NCBI GenBank assembly: GCA_031253985.1
Contig: JAIRVH010000043.1
Span: 62,001-126,000, forward strand
Length of the DNA: 64,000 nucleotides
Source of the DNA: Sphingobacterium sp.
Lineage (GTDB): Bacteria > Bacteroidota > Bacteroidia > Sphingobacteriales > Sphingobacteriaceae
Direction of reading: 5' to 3'
The position numbers were made by a program, and so were the translations under genes. The notes under the pieces were generated by a model, which was not told the DNA's origin, made no database searches, and worked only from the letters and a program-made list of their open reading frames with translations. Of this stretch, positions 54,198 through 63,565 are shown piece after piece (the stretch's first letter is position 1; every line of letters begins with the position of its first letter).

Positions 54198-54698
54198 ATG
54201 ATAAAAGCTATTACACTGATATTGACCGCAACATTAACTTCGCATTTTGCATCTGCACAGACCACAAAAAGCACACTTGCTTTTGTAGAACACGAAGTCG
54301 GCCGCTGCACAGGATCGGCCAACTGCAATGCCTGTCGCAATTGCAGCAAATGTGCGCACTGCAACAGTGGTGGTACCTGCGGCGTATGTGATCTCGATAT
54401 GCACAAAAAATCGGCTCCTAAGATTGAGAAAAAAAACAAGCCTGTAAAAACACCACCAAAAACCTCCGACAACGGCACATCAGGAAATCAGGATTATTAC
54501 TTAAAAACCGTCGTATTGAATGTCGAAAAGATGAATTTACGCAAGGGACCGGCAGCTGATTTTCCCATATTGGCAACGATCTATAGAAATCAAAAATTGA
54601 CATGTCTTTCCAATATAGGAAATTGGGCCAAAGTAAAAACAGACAAAGGCTTGATCGGATTTATTAAAAGTGATGCAATACGGTTAAGTAACAATTAG
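54198..54698 (+). CDS. Secreted cysteine-rich protein with SH3-like domain
   Basis: 166 residues from the ATG at 54198, start of a signal peptide (MIKAITLILTATLTSHFASA). A Cys-rich knot follows: 'CTGSANCNACRNCSKCAHCN' with later 'CGVC', eight or more Cys within 35 residues. A Lys/Pro linker leads to a bacterial SH3 domain ('VEKMNLRKGPAADFPILATI', 'NIGNWAKVKTDKGLIGFIKS'). SH3 domains of this type bind cell-wall material. Operon partner of the thermonuclease. Confidence 0.75.
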   Translation: MIKAITLILTATLTSHFASAQTTKSTLAFVEHEVGRCTGSANCNACRNCSKCAHCNSGGTCGVCDLDMHKKSAPKIEKKNKPVKTPPKTSDNGTSGNQDYYLKTVVLNVEKMNLRKGPAADFPILATIYRNQKLTCLSNIGNWAKVKTDKGLIGFIKSDAIRLSNN

Positions 54699-54702
54699 TC
54701 TA

Positions 54703-54737
54703 TAAAAGGGTAATCTTCCGAACAGATTACCCTTTTA
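54703..54737. terminator. Strong bidirectional terminator
   Basis: TAAAAGGGTAATCT and AGATTACCCTTTTA pair over 14 bp around a 7-base loop. It ends both the SH3 gene (plus) and the long minus-strand operon. Confidence 0.8.
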
Positions 54738-54740
54738 TTT

Positions 54741-56669
54741 TTAATAGGTATAAAAAGCAGCGCTCGAGCCATAGGTTGTACCATAGGCATTTGTAGCATA
54801 AGCCCGTACGTAATAAGTCGTATACTTATTAAATCCTGTGACCGATTTACTAAAATATCCGACACTACTCCCCGATACGGTCGTCTTTGTTCCACTGGAC
54901 AATGTTGGATTACTGGACGTGGAATATACAAAACCGCGCTCCGTTAATGTACTACCACCGTCTGTAGCGATATCTCCGCTAAAGGTAACATAAGTGCTCC
55001 CAGTATTACCGACTTGATAGGTTGTCACCCCTGTGGGTACCGTATATCTTGTTGTGGTAAAGTTTATGAGATTGCCATAGGCAGTTCCTGCTTCATTGGT
55101 CGCATATACCCTGGCATAATAACTGGTACCTGCGGATAACCCGGTCAATGTAGTTGCGATACTTCCGATACTACTCCCCAAAGTAACTGATGTGCTGTTC
55201 CCAATAGTGGGATTTGATGTACTGCTACTGAAGACAATGCCACTAGCAGAAATATTCCCTCCACCAGCCGAGCCAATATAACCCGACACATAAGCTGAGC
55301 CTGGTGTGATACTGACAGCTCCATAAGTACTCAGGCTTGATGGTAGGCTTGGCAACAATGTTTTGAACATGTACACATTTCCATAAGTCGTGCCGGCCTC
55401 GTTCGTTGCGTAAGATCGGACGTAATAGATTGTATTGTATTGCAATCCGGAAAGTATAAGTGAAAAATTACCTGTTCCTGAACCACCAGATACCCTTGTA
55501 CCATTGGTTAAAGAAGGTAATGAGTTGCTGCTGCTATAAACGACCCCTTTGGCAGAAATAGTTCCACCGCCAGCGGAGCCAATATATCCCCCTGTATATG
55601 CCGAAGTCATAGTCACATTATAAGGGGTGGTTGTCGAAACGCTGCTTGGCAGGTCTGGCATAGAAGTTTTAAAACTGACCACAGGCCCATAAGCCGTACC
55701 TGCGCTATTGGTAGCAAAAGCGCGTACATAATAGCTTGTATTTACGACCAAGCCCGTCAATTGACCAGAGAAGCTACCGGTTCCGCTTCCTATATTCAAA
55801 ATTGTCCCACTACTGACACTTGGCGTAGTATTGGAATTGCTGTAGCATATACCCCGGGCTGTTACAGTCGATCCATTATCATCCAAAACAGTACCACCAA
55901 CAGAAGCTGAAGAATAAGTAACCGAACTGACCGCGGCGGTCGATATTCCTGATGCGACAATTGGCGGAAGTGTCGTAAAACTTACCACCTGCCCATAACC
56001 TGTTCCAACAGATGAAGTGGCATAAGCCCGCGCATAATAGATTGTACCTGCCTTTAATTTGGTTAGATTAACTTTAAATAAAGTACTCTGTGTATCAACA
56101 CTTACCTTGTCATTTGAAATCGTCGGGAACGATGATATATTGCTATAGCAAACCCCTTTGCTGATCACCGGGTATCCGCCATCATCTGAAATCTTTCCGC
56201 CTAGTTCGGCGGTAATACGCGTGATACTGCTTGCAGATTGTGTTTCCAATTTAGCAACATAACCACTCTGCGTAGTAAAACTCAACGGATCGCCATAGGC
56301 AGTACCATTTTTATTGGTTGCAAAAGCCCTAAAATAATAGGTTGTAGCCGGCTTTAAATTTTGAGCATATAGCGTAAACGCCCCTGTATCCAGATCGCCT
56401 GTCTTGAGCACTTTTTCATTGTTCACTGTTGGCTTTTGGTGGGTAGCATAGCAGATGCCAACCTGTGTCAATGTCTCTCCATTGTTGGTATTTACACGTC
56501 CGTTCAGCGTAGCATCGTTTTTGGTTACACCGGTCGTCTGTAAGGTCGTTACCGCAACTTTATTATGCTGATTAAAATCAAACTTGTCTTTATCGTCGCA
56601 AGATGTCCAGGGGAAGATCAGCATAAACAGGGAATAGAGATATCGTATATTAAAGTTTTTGGGATTCAT
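54741..56669 (-). CDS. Lipoprotein with about seven fibronectin-III-like repeats
   Basis: 642 residues; lipobox near 'LIFPWTSCDDKDK' (Cys 24). Repeats of about 85 residues from about residue 38 share 'GxVxxxGGxxxxxxGxxYS', then 'TSYYVRAFATNSAGTAYGP' and '...VSFxT'. The motif 'TTYYVRAYATNAYGTTYG' closes the last copy. Such repeats form extended beta-sandwich stalks on the cell surface. It is the last gene of the GTPase operon, starting two bases after the preceding stop, so it is probably the outermost part of that apparatus. Confidence 0.75.
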   Translation of the reverse strand: MNPKNFNIRYLYSLFMLIFPWTSCDDKDKFDFNQHNKVAVTTLQTTGVTKNDATLNGRVNTNNGETLTQVGICYATHQKPTVNNEKVLKTGDLDTGAFTLYAQNLKPATTYYFRAFATNKNGTAYGDPLSFTTQSGYVAKLETQSASSITRITAELGGKISDDGGYPVISKGVCYSNISSFPTISNDKVSVDTQSTLFKVNLTKLKAGTIYYARAYATSSVGTGYGQVVSFTTLPPIVASGISTAAVSSVTYSSASVGGTVLDDNGSTVTARGICYSNSNTTPSVSSGTILNIGSGTGSFSGQLTGLVVNTSYYVRAFATNSAGTAYGPVVSFKTSMPDLPSSVSTTTPYNVTMTSAYTGGYIGSAGGGTISAKGVVYSSSNSLPSLTNGTRVSGGSGTGNFSLILSGLQYNTIYYVRSYATNEAGTTYGNVYMFKTLLPSLPSSLSTYGAVSITPGSAYVSGYIGSAGGGNISASGIVFSSSTSNPTIGNSTSVTLGSSIGSIATTLTGLSAGTSYYARVYATNEAGTAYGNLINFTTTRYTVPTGVTTYQVGNTGSTYVTFSGDIATDGGSTLTERGFVYSTSSNPTLSSGTKTTVSGSSVGYFSKSVTGFNKYTTYYVRAYATNAYGTTYGSSAAFYTY

Positions 56670-56671
56670 TT

Positions 56672-58258
56672 TTATCGAATATTAAAAGTAATACCACCCG
56701 TAAATTCGGGCTGGGTAAATTTTTTAGAAGAGAACTGTTTGTCAATAGCCATCATGGAGGCACCACCTATGATATTTACGTACGGACTAAGTCGTAAAGT
56801 CACCCCGCCGTAACCGGCAATATAACCGGTTTTTCCATGGCCCTCTCGGTCTGCGTAATCATCACGAAATAAATGGGAATAAACTCCATAGCCAGCTCCA
56901 ATGTTCACCAACAACCAATCGACTACCTTAAAATTTGGCCCTACGATAAGCTCTGTTTTATTGGGTTGGGACGACCGCGTGCTTAAGTAATAAGAATCGA
57001 GTTGATTATCTGACTTCAGCCCGTAACGCACCGTCGCAAAGAATCCAACAAATGCACCACCAGTTTCAAATCGTAGACCAATTGGTGCCAATTTTCCATA
57101 CTCGTAGCCGATATTGGTAAATAGCTTTCTTCTAGCCCGACGCAGTGCCGCCAGCTCCTTCTTCTCCTCCCGTTTAACCATCACATCGTAAGCGTATTGC
57201 GAAGTCGGATAATTTTTGTTCAGATCTCCTAAAGCAGCAGATACCTCAATTTTAGAGGTCAAATCTTCCTCATTAAACTTCGTTATATACACTTCAAGAG
57301 CAGACTTTACCGTCAATAGATCCGAAAAACTGTAGTTTCCCTCTCGTTTAAACAGTTGGTAACGGCTCATAGCTTGAAAGTAGCTCACTTTTTGATTATC
57401 ACGGGATCTGTCCGGAAAATCATTTGTAGCTGAAATGACTTTACCATACTCCTGTGCATTGTAGCTGTCCGATATCGCATCAAATTTACGTTGCATCGCT
57501 AAGGCATAGGCAGCAGCACGTTTATCCTCTTCTTTTTTTCTGAACTCGTCTAGCGATTTTGGTAATCCGGCAACAATATTTTTGATCTTTTCTACTTCGG
57601 CCGTATTTAACTTAGCCAGTGAATTATTGTCACTGCTTAAAATAGCATTTCCAAGTGCAACGATAGATTCTACTTCATGATATGTTTGCGAAGGGCTCTG
57701 ATCATATAGTTTGTACTTCACCATAAAATCATAATACCGAACAGGGCTCTCATCATATCCCGATTCTTTGGCAACCTTAATGGTGGCTAAACTTTGGGCA
57801 TAATCTTGCACCTCATAGGATTTCCTGATCGCTGTAAGTAAAATCTGTTGCCTTTCGGTCTTTTTTTCCTGTAAGATTCGATTTTTGGTATCGTCATAAC
57901 TTTGCTGTGTCTTTGGGTACTCGTCCATTTTGTCGAGTATCCTTTTGACATCACCTTGGTTGCGCGATTTTGAATAATTTTTCAAAAACAGAGCGCTTTG
58001 GTTACGTACCTTATTGATGAGCTCAAAAGATGGATAGTCGCCATTATCCAGTAATTTGAAATAATTTACGGTCTTAAAGTAGTCCACGAATTCTTTTGTC
58101 TTTGTCTTGCCGTGAATTTTATTTAGGGTATTTATGGACTCTTCATACAAGCCGTTATCCATTTGGGCTTTGGCCTGGGCCAATAATTCATCGTTGGTCG
58201 CCTGCGCAAAGCAAAAAAAGACCAGCCCCATTAAAAAAAGGGTTAATAAATATTTCAT
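56672..58258 (-). CDS. TPR-like/outer-membrane barrel-like protein of the GTPase operon
   Basis: 528 residues from the ATG at 58258, start of a signal peptide (MKYLLTLFLMGLVFFCFAQA); an upstream in-frame ATG gives a hydrophilic tail. The first two thirds are helical with TPR-like repeats ('DELLAQAKAQMDNGLYEESI', 'DYAQSLATIKVAKESGYDES'). The last 130 residues look like strands of a small outer-membrane barrel ('FVGFFATVRYGLKSDNQLDS', 'KTELIVGPNFKVVDWLLVNI') ending 'EFTGGITFNIR', with the terminal aromatic-x-aromatic pattern. It may anchor the apparatus in the outer membrane (inference). Confidence 0.65.
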   Translation of the reverse strand: MKYLLTLFLMGLVFFCFAQATNDELLAQAKAQMDNGLYEESINTLNKIHGKTKTKEFVDYFKTVNYFKLLDNGDYPSFELINKVRNQSALFLKNYSKSRNQGDVKRILDKMDEYPKTQQSYDDTKNRILQEKKTERQQILLTAIRKSYEVQDYAQSLATIKVAKESGYDESPVRYYDFMVKYKLYDQSPSQTYHEVESIVALGNAILSSDNNSLAKLNTAEVEKIKNIVAGLPKSLDEFRKKEEDKRAAAYALAMQRKFDAISDSYNAQEYGKVISATNDFPDRSRDNQKVSYFQAMSRYQLFKREGNYSFSDLLTVKSALEVYITKFNEEDLTSKIEVSAALGDLNKNYPTSQYAYDVMVKREEKKELAALRRARRKLFTNIGYEYGKLAPIGLRFETGGAFVGFFATVRYGLKSDNQLDSYYLSTRSSQPNKTELIVGPNFKVVDWLLVNIGAGYGVYSHLFRDDYADREGHGKTGYIAGYGGVTLRLSPYVNIIGGASMMAIDKQFSSKKFTQPEFTGGITFNIR

Positions 58259-58322
58259 ATCTATAGATTTATCTATGTAGGTTTTATTTGATACAGCCAC
58301 TGTTTAGCGGAAGGATCAAATT

Positions 58323-59006
58323 TTATAAATTCATGTTCAAATTCCAGTTTTCGTAATTCCGATGAAATTGCTGCAGCTTGCTTACGCCAGCATTTCTAAC
58401 GGCAAGAACAGATTTCTTTCTTTTGAGATTTGCATCTAGGTTTGGCATTCGCTCCAGTTCATGCATTAAAGCCTTATACCCACTCTCATCAAATTCCGCG
58501 AAACCTTGATTGATCAATGAGTTTACACGTTGTGGCAGGACTTCCGTATAGTGATTCAAAGCTTTAACTTTATTTTTGATCGTTGCAACCTCGGCCGTAG
58601 GACCAAAAGTACTTTCGAGATGAGCGACAAGAATATTAAGTTCTGCCTGTTTAACAGGGTCCGAACAAAGCAATTTATTACTGCGGTCGATGCTCAGTTG
58701 AGTATATCTGCCATTGAGCTGCTGAAGCAGCATGTCCTGAATCGCTTTATTAAACAGATTCTGTGAAGCTGCATTATTAATTTCGATCAGCAAGTTGTTG
58801 TACTGTGCCGGACTTACATTGTCTTCGGAAAGCTCTTGGATCTTATTTTCCAATACTTTATGCCCACTTGCCGTTGTGATAGCCGATTGCTTCGTAGCGC
58901 CATGCTGGGCTGGAGATGAACTCATCAGCTTCATCGAACCAACAATCAGTAAACCAACCCCTAGGGTAGCTCCCAAAAAATAAAGTCCCCTATACTTTTG
59001 ATTCAT
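58323..59006 (-). CDS. Single-span membrane protein of the GTPase operon
   Basis: 227 residues. One N-terminal transmembrane helix ('GLYFLGATLGVGLLIVGSM') then a soluble helical domain ('LENKIQELSEDNVSPAQYN', 'YKALMHELERMPNLDANLK') ending in an amphipathic tail. The start overlaps the end of the preceding gene by 17 bases, a sign of translational coupling. No known family. Confidence 0.6.
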   Translation of the reverse strand: MNQKYRGLYFLGATLGVGLLIVGSMKLMSSSPAQHGATKQSAITTASGHKVLENKIQELSEDNVSPAQYNNLLIEINNAASQNLFNKAIQDMLLQQLNGRYTQLSIDRSNKLLCSDPVKQAELNILVAHLESTFGPTAEVATIKNKVKALNHYTEVLPQRVNSLINQGFAEFDESGYKALMHELERMPNLDANLKRKKSVLAVRNAGVSKLQQFHRNYENWNLNMNL

Positions 59007-60390
59007 GGCCTTTGGTCCTTCCTTTCGCTGGCTGACTAGATTGTTTTTCAGGCTTCTCTGGCTGTACTTTATTATTTTTTTCGCTGGTGATCTCTCCGCT
59101 ATCTATCGGTCTTGAATTGGTCGCGGCAGGCTTATCCTCCGGAATATCGCTTGGAATCTGTGTGGTAAGCTGATCACAAAAATTAAGAACACGATCCTCA
59201 TCCTGAAAAATAGAGCGTAACTCGGCTTTGGTTAAAGTTTTCGTATTCTTCTCCTCTCCTTTTTTATACAACTTCCAGCCTTCAGCTTTTCCTTTGTAAT
59301 TAAAAACGTAACCTTGCAAGGTGGAATCGCTAAATTCGAGGTACAGTGCCTTACTCTTGGCCGTATCGATTTTGAAGTTAAAATTCTCGGCGGGTATTTC
59401 CTCTTTTACAACAACAGTATCGGTAGCTTTTTGTCCCGTTCCAAAAAAATTCATAACGAGGCCAATTCCCCAATAACCGATGGCAATTCCAAGGATGGGG
59501 CCAATAATCCAGGCCCATACCAGTCCACTTGAGCTTCGTTCGAGCTCTTGGTTTGAAGGTTTTGGAGGTATAGGTTCCTCGGGACGCACTTCTACCTCAC
59601 CTTCGAAAATGGATACTTCTTTATAAAGTCTATCGAAAGTAAGCTTATACTGAATACGGTCACCTTTCATACAGATCAAGAATTGATCTTTTAATAAACT
59701 ACGTTCCTCTTCCTCGTTGATCTTGATGCGCAATCCATATGTCGAGGTATTGTTAAACGTAATCTTACGGACCTGAGCAAATAGATTCTCTACGGACTGA
59801 AAACCAAACTGCTTCGCTACGGCTTCATTATGTACTGACTGTTCATCCAGAAAGTAGACTTTTGTGGCGTAAACCAATTTTGGATTGTTGAATGCTTCGC
59901 TTTGATCTAGACCGAGATTTAAAAACTGATAAAAAATAGTCTTGTCTGGTGTAATCTTCGGATTAATACTATTGTTCTGTTTAATACCCTTTGCAGCTTC
60001 TTCCAAAATGAGATCGTAGTTCTGATTGTTTAAACTGCTATCTTTTATATGATTTATATATTGTGTTGTAATCTGCAATAAATATTGCATCACATTGGTA
60101 ATATGCTCATTATGCTTAACGATCAGACGAACCGCAAGAAAACCATTGCGCTTAGCGTTATCTTTCATACTGGTATTGATAACAGAATAAATCACATGCT
60201 GGGCGGTCTGCTTGACAGAATAACAATACCCCTCATTAAACTGACCTACTTGATTTCTCTCATCAAATGATAATTGCAGCCTCTCTAACTCATTTTGATT
60301 CAACCCGGATGAAATATAATCATAATCCAACCCATTCAGAGTACGCTCGATCAGAAGATGTACCCTGCTTCTATAGTGTATAGTATCCAT
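58990..60390 (-). CDS. Large GTPase-operon protein with one transmembrane helix
   Basis: 466 residues. The N-terminal about 265 residues are cytosolic ('HYRSRVHLLIERTLNGLDYD', 'NGFLAVRLIVKHNEHITNVM', 'GLRIKINEEEERSLLKDQF') and loosely recall the N-terminal domain of GTPase-associated proteins of ternary conflict systems, though I cannot confirm this. A transmembrane helix (about 284-310, 'VWAWIIGPILGIAIGYWGIG') leads to an exported domain and a Lys/Pro-rich end. It starts nine bases after the GTPase gene stops, so the two are likely partners across the inner membrane. Confidence 0.55.
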   Translation of the reverse strand: MDTIHYRSRVHLLIERTLNGLDYDYISSGLNQNELERLQLSFDERNQVGQFNEGYCYSVKQTAQHVIYSVINTSMKDNAKRNGFLAVRLIVKHNEHITNVMQYLLQITTQYINHIKDSSLNNQNYDLILEEAAKGIKQNNSINPKITPDKTIFYQFLNLGLDQSEAFNNPKLVYATKVYFLDEQSVHNEAVAKQFGFQSVENLFAQVRKITFNNTSTYGLRIKINEEEERSLLKDQFLICMKGDRIQYKLTFDRLYKEVSIFEGEVEVRPEEPIPPKPSNQELERSSSGLVWAWIIGPILGIAIGYWGIGLVMNFFGTGQKATDTVVVKEEIPAENFNFKIDTAKSKALYLEFSDSTLQGYVFNYKGKAEGWKLYKKGEEKNTKTLTKAELRSIFQDEDRVLNFCDQLTTQIPSDIPEDKPAATNSRPIDSGEITSEKNNKVQPEKPEKQSSQPAKGRTKGHESKV

Positions 60391-60399
60391 AAATATTTC

Positions 60400-61713
60400 T
60401 TAAAAAAATCTTTTCCAAAATGCGCCGCCTTTCACGACAAAACTATCCTCCAACATATTCTTTACCAGTTCCTGTGGATATTTATCCTCAATGGCGGTGA
60501 CAATCTTATCATAAACTATTTCACCAATGGAGAAGGGTAATATTTTGATCTTAAATTGGTTTCTGGAATTCTCTCGTGCGGTTTTGCAATTTTCAATAAG
60601 GGAAAGAAATTCCTGATTCATATAATCCAATGCCAATTCGCTATCGGCACGCTCTTCATGCAGATACCTGGTCTGTTTGATATAGTCGAACTTGTTGACT
60701 ACAAAATAAACCGCATCGGTATTCTCTAGTACTTTGGAATCCTTAAAAATGGAAATGATATTGGTATAGGCGATGCTTTGGTCTAACGCTCCAAAGAATT
60801 GTTCATCATCAAAACGTTTGTCATGTGACATGGCATCAATAATAAAAACCAGGATTTTTTTATTGTTGCTTTTGACATAGTTGATAAATTGCGGAATCTC
60901 CGAATTTTCAAAGCCCTGGTTAAAGATCTTCACATAATTCTCACCCGGAACCTCCACAATATTAAATGGATGAGTGGTACCCTTTGGATCTTTAAGTGAG
61001 GTAGCAATATAATTGTAGCTTGCCTTGTCCGTCGCTATAGGAAGTATCCCATAGTCTAAATTTCTCTTCAGCGTCTCTAGGTACTTATTACCATCGGGAT
61101 TATAGCTATCGTGCATTAATATGCCCTGCTTATTGGAATGTTTGATGAGACTTGCCAAGATCGTTGATTTACCCGAAAAGGGCATACCGACCATATAAAG
61201 ATCTGTCCGTCCGCTTTCCATGGGTGGTAGATCCTCAATTTTCTTGAAAATTGTAAAGGCCGAAGCACTGCTATAGAATTTCAATGCCTGAACCACTCTC
61301 TTTTCGACACCAATACTTTCAAGATAGTCAAACGTTAGTTTCTTCTCCATAATAAGTTTTTTGATATCGTCGGCAGAAATTTCATTGTTCTTGATTTGTT
61401 CCAGCAATGTTTCACTGGTCTGAATCGGAGCACTTGGACTGGTCATCGTAGGTAACGGTGGCATTCCTGGTATTGGTGGCATCAGCGGTAGCTCGACATC
61501 AATAGTTGGCAAACCGGGGATCGGAGGTGGTAAAACAATTTTGCCATTCCGGCTATCATCCAAAAGCTTCAACTCTTTCAGTTTGTCCCTGGTCAGACCG
61601 TGCTGTTCCAATTCATCAAATGCGATAAATCCGCCCACTATAGCTTGGTCCAAGGCAGGCAATGGAACCATATTGCAGTTCGATAAAATATTTTGTTTTT
61701 TATGCTTATCCAT
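60400..61713 (-). CDS. P-loop GTPase, cytosolic
   Basis: 437 residues. Walker A 'MVGMPFSGKSTILASL' (residues 175-190), a G3-like 'VEVPGENYVK' near 254-263 and the NKxD guanine motif 'YFVVNKFDYIKQ' (336-347; Asn 340, Asp 343) are all present. The N-terminal 90 residues are Pro/Met-rich ('PPIPGMPPLPTMTSPSAP'), a likely flexible docking tail, followed by a helical region with 'ISADDIKKLIMEKKLTFDYL'. A Glu/Pro takes the place of the usual DxxG Asp. It is the only soluble protein of the visible operon, so it probably controls assembly or activity of its membrane partners. Confidence 0.75.
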   Translation of the reverse strand: MDKHKKQNILSNCNMVPLPALDQAIVGGFIAFDELEQHGLTRDKLKELKLLDDSRNGKIVLPPPIPGLPTIDVELPLMPPIPGMPPLPTMTSPSAPIQTSETLLEQIKNNEISADDIKKLIMEKKLTFDYLESIGVEKRVVQALKFYSSASAFTIFKKIEDLPPMESGRTDLYMVGMPFSGKSTILASLIKHSNKQGILMHDSYNPDGNKYLETLKRNLDYGILPIATDKASYNYIATSLKDPKGTTHPFNIVEVPGENYVKIFNQGFENSEIPQFINYVKSNNKKILVFIIDAMSHDKRFDDEQFFGALDQSIAYTNIISIFKDSKVLENTDAVYFVVNKFDYIKQTRYLHEERADSELALDYMNQEFLSLIENCKTARENSRNQFKIKILPFSIGEIVYDKIVTAIEDKYPQELVKNMLEDSFVVKGGAFWKRFF

Positions 61714-61724
61714 CTTTTTAGGTA

Positions 61725-62711
61725 TTAAAGTTCTATTGTTCCACCCCGATTAATAATTTCTGCTTCAGCGTCCTTTAAGCGGGGACTGTTATACTTCCGC
61801 ACCCGATACGTGAAGTAGGGGATCAAAATAAAGGCATGCATAATCAGTATAATAATCAGTGGAAGGAGATAATCGGGCGAATAGACCTTCGCTAATGCAA
61901 TCGGGCTATCCAAGGGCAGATTCCCTTCACTGATCGTGACTTTGATCGGCTCATTGTCAACGGGTAGCTCCTTGATTTTTTCATTCACAAGCGTTGCGCT
62001 ACTTTTAACAAAACCGTTCAGGGCAACGTAGTTTGTTGCCAAACTAAGCCTATCCCATTGCTGAAAGATCTGATTATAACTATCTGCTTTTTTGAATACC
62101 AAACTGTCCAACAACTTATGGTTGGTGTTATATTTAACTTGATAAGCATTCAATATGGCATTGGTACTCGCCGACACGTCAATACTTGCTGACGGACTGT
62201 TCAATATGGCTTCGGGCAGGTTAAAAGGTGGATTTCCCAATTCATTGCGCAGTACATTTGTTCGCTGATTTTTATAGGCTTGTAACTTACCTTTAAACTG
62301 CGCCTCAAAAGTCTGCATCGATTCATTGGCTCGTTTATCGTATTGTGTGGCTAAATCTTTCACAAGCAACACTTTTTCATCTGCTTCTTTCTGAATTGCC
62401 TTTTTGCTGTTTTTCTCAATATTGACCAAATGGATCATAAAGACATAGCTGATCAAGCCAAAAACAACGAATACAATAAAAAATAGACTGGCGGTACTCT
62501 TCAGATACCCTTGATTGAGCATACGTTCTTTATTCCGTTTCAGCAGTTGCAAAACAAAATAATAACAAACTACAATAATTAGGCTAACAGCTAGGCTCAG
62601 TAGCATGTTACCCTCTGTCATATAGAGCATTCCAAAGAAATTACACAATAACAGGATGAGTAGGAAAATGGACGAAACCACATCCACAAACAAAAAATTC
62701 TCTTGTTTCAT
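61725..62711 (-). CDS. Multi-pass membrane protein of the GTPase operon
   Basis: 328 residues. Three hydrophobic helices at the N-terminus (about residues 9-30, 36-56 and 73-95) and one near the C-terminus ('YLLPLIIILIMHAFILIPYF') bracket a long coiled, probably exported domain ('KEADEKVLLVKDLATQYDKR', 'LDSLVFKKADSYNQIFQQW'). Its stop is 11 bases before the GTPase start. No family recognised; the layout suggests a stator- or sensor-like part. Confidence 0.6.
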   Translation of the reverse strand: MKQENFLFVDVVSSIFLLILLLCNFFGMLYMTEGNMLLSLAVSLIIVVCYYFVLQLLKRNKERMLNQGYLKSTASLFFIVFVVFGLISYVFMIHLVNIEKNSKKAIQKEADEKVLLVKDLATQYDKRANESMQTFEAQFKGKLQAYKNQRTNVLRNELGNPPFNLPEAILNSPSASIDVSASTNAILNAYQVKYNTNHKLLDSLVFKKADSYNQIFQQWDRLSLATNYVALNGFVKSSATLVNEKIKELPVDNEPIKVTISEGNLPLDSPIALAKVYSPDYLLPLIIILIMHAFILIPYFTYRVRKYNSPRLKDAEAEIINRGGTIEL

Positions 62712-62746
62712 ATCGGCTAAATTTTCTTTACTTCTAGATTTAAATA

Positions 62747-62968
62747 TTAAAGATTAGGCTGGCCCACCGGCGGCTGATCTAAGTGCGCCATGGAGGTTGT
62801 CTGCACCATGGAAGCAGTAGTATGTCTATGTCCTGTAGGCGTCGCCTGGACCTTGCCTCGTCTTACAACGGTTCCAGCTGCAAGAAAAAAGATCCAAAAA
62901 AGCACACTAAGCAAGACAAAAGCGGCCAAGGCCAAGTAGTAATAAAAAGGGTATTTTGACTGTTTCAT
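62747..62968 (-). CDS. Small single-span membrane protein
   Basis: 73 residues: one helix ('YYYLALAAFVLLSVLFWIFF') followed by a Thr/Gln/Pro-rich tail with 'GHRHTTASMV'. The next gene downstream starts 35 bases on; the upstream stop is nine bases away. Operon position supports it being real. Unknown function. Confidence 0.5.
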   Translation of the reverse strand: MKQSKYPFYYYLALAAFVLLSVLFWIFFLAAGTVVRRGKVQATPTGHRHTTASMVQTTSMAHLDQPPVGQPNL

Positions 62969-62977
62969 CGTTCTTTA

Positions 62978-63565
62978 TTAAAGTGGACAATTAACAATAT
63001 ATTCCCAAACGGTACGGGGTGTTGGTGCCGAAACTTCCACATAGCAATATTTGGGTTTGCCAGGAGCAACTTCATAAATCCATTCCAACTGGCCGGCTCC
63101 AGAAACAAGTCCATCTGTATGAGCGATAGGTTTACCATCGTAATAGACTTTGATCTCATCTGGAATTGTTTTCGTATCATACTGCAAAATGACGCGTCCC
63201 GATTGATCGCCCAATATATGCTTGGTCTTGGTGACTCCCTGACCACCGGACTCTACCTTTGCATCACAGTTAACAATCGTATTTTCAGCTTTTTTGTCTT
63301 CCCCTGGCAGTGCCCGATTTTTATCAAGTTCCCCTATTTGCAATGAATCAATGTTATCAGAAGAGGAATTGTATCCTCCGTCAACTGGTCTTTTAGATGA
63401 AACAGCACGGTTATCCCGGCAATCGTTCAATTCCTGTTTTAATACCTCTATCGTATGCTCAGGGCTCCAAAGCAGGGCATAAACAAGTAAACCGATAAGT
63501 AGAAACAAGAGAGGATAAAATAGCCACCAGTTGTTAGCGAAAGATTTGTTTTTTACATGTTCCAT
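62978..63565 (-). CDS. Membrane-anchored protein with exported calcium-binding-like beta-sandwich
   Basis: 195 residues. A transmembrane helix (residues 13-32) is followed by a Cys-containing linker ('ELNDCRDNRAVSSKRP') and a beta-sandwich ('GRVILQYDTKTIPDEIKVYY', 'GLVSGAGQLEWIYEVAPGK', 'YVEVSAPTPRTVWEYIVNC'). Similar IPDxxxVxYDG...SGxGxLxFxY modules occur in large bacterial adhesins and secreted enzymes. The start shares bases with the upstream stop (TAATG). Confidence 0.6.
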   Translation of the reverse strand: MEHVKNKSFANNWWLFYPLLFLLIGLLVYALLWSPEHTIEVLKQELNDCRDNRAVSSKRPVDGGYNSSSDNIDSLQIGELDKNRALPGEDKKAENTIVNCDAKVESGGQGVTKTKHILGDQSGRVILQYDTKTIPDEIKVYYDGKPIAHTDGLVSGAGQLEWIYEVAPGKPKYCYVEVSAPTPRTVWEYIVNCPL

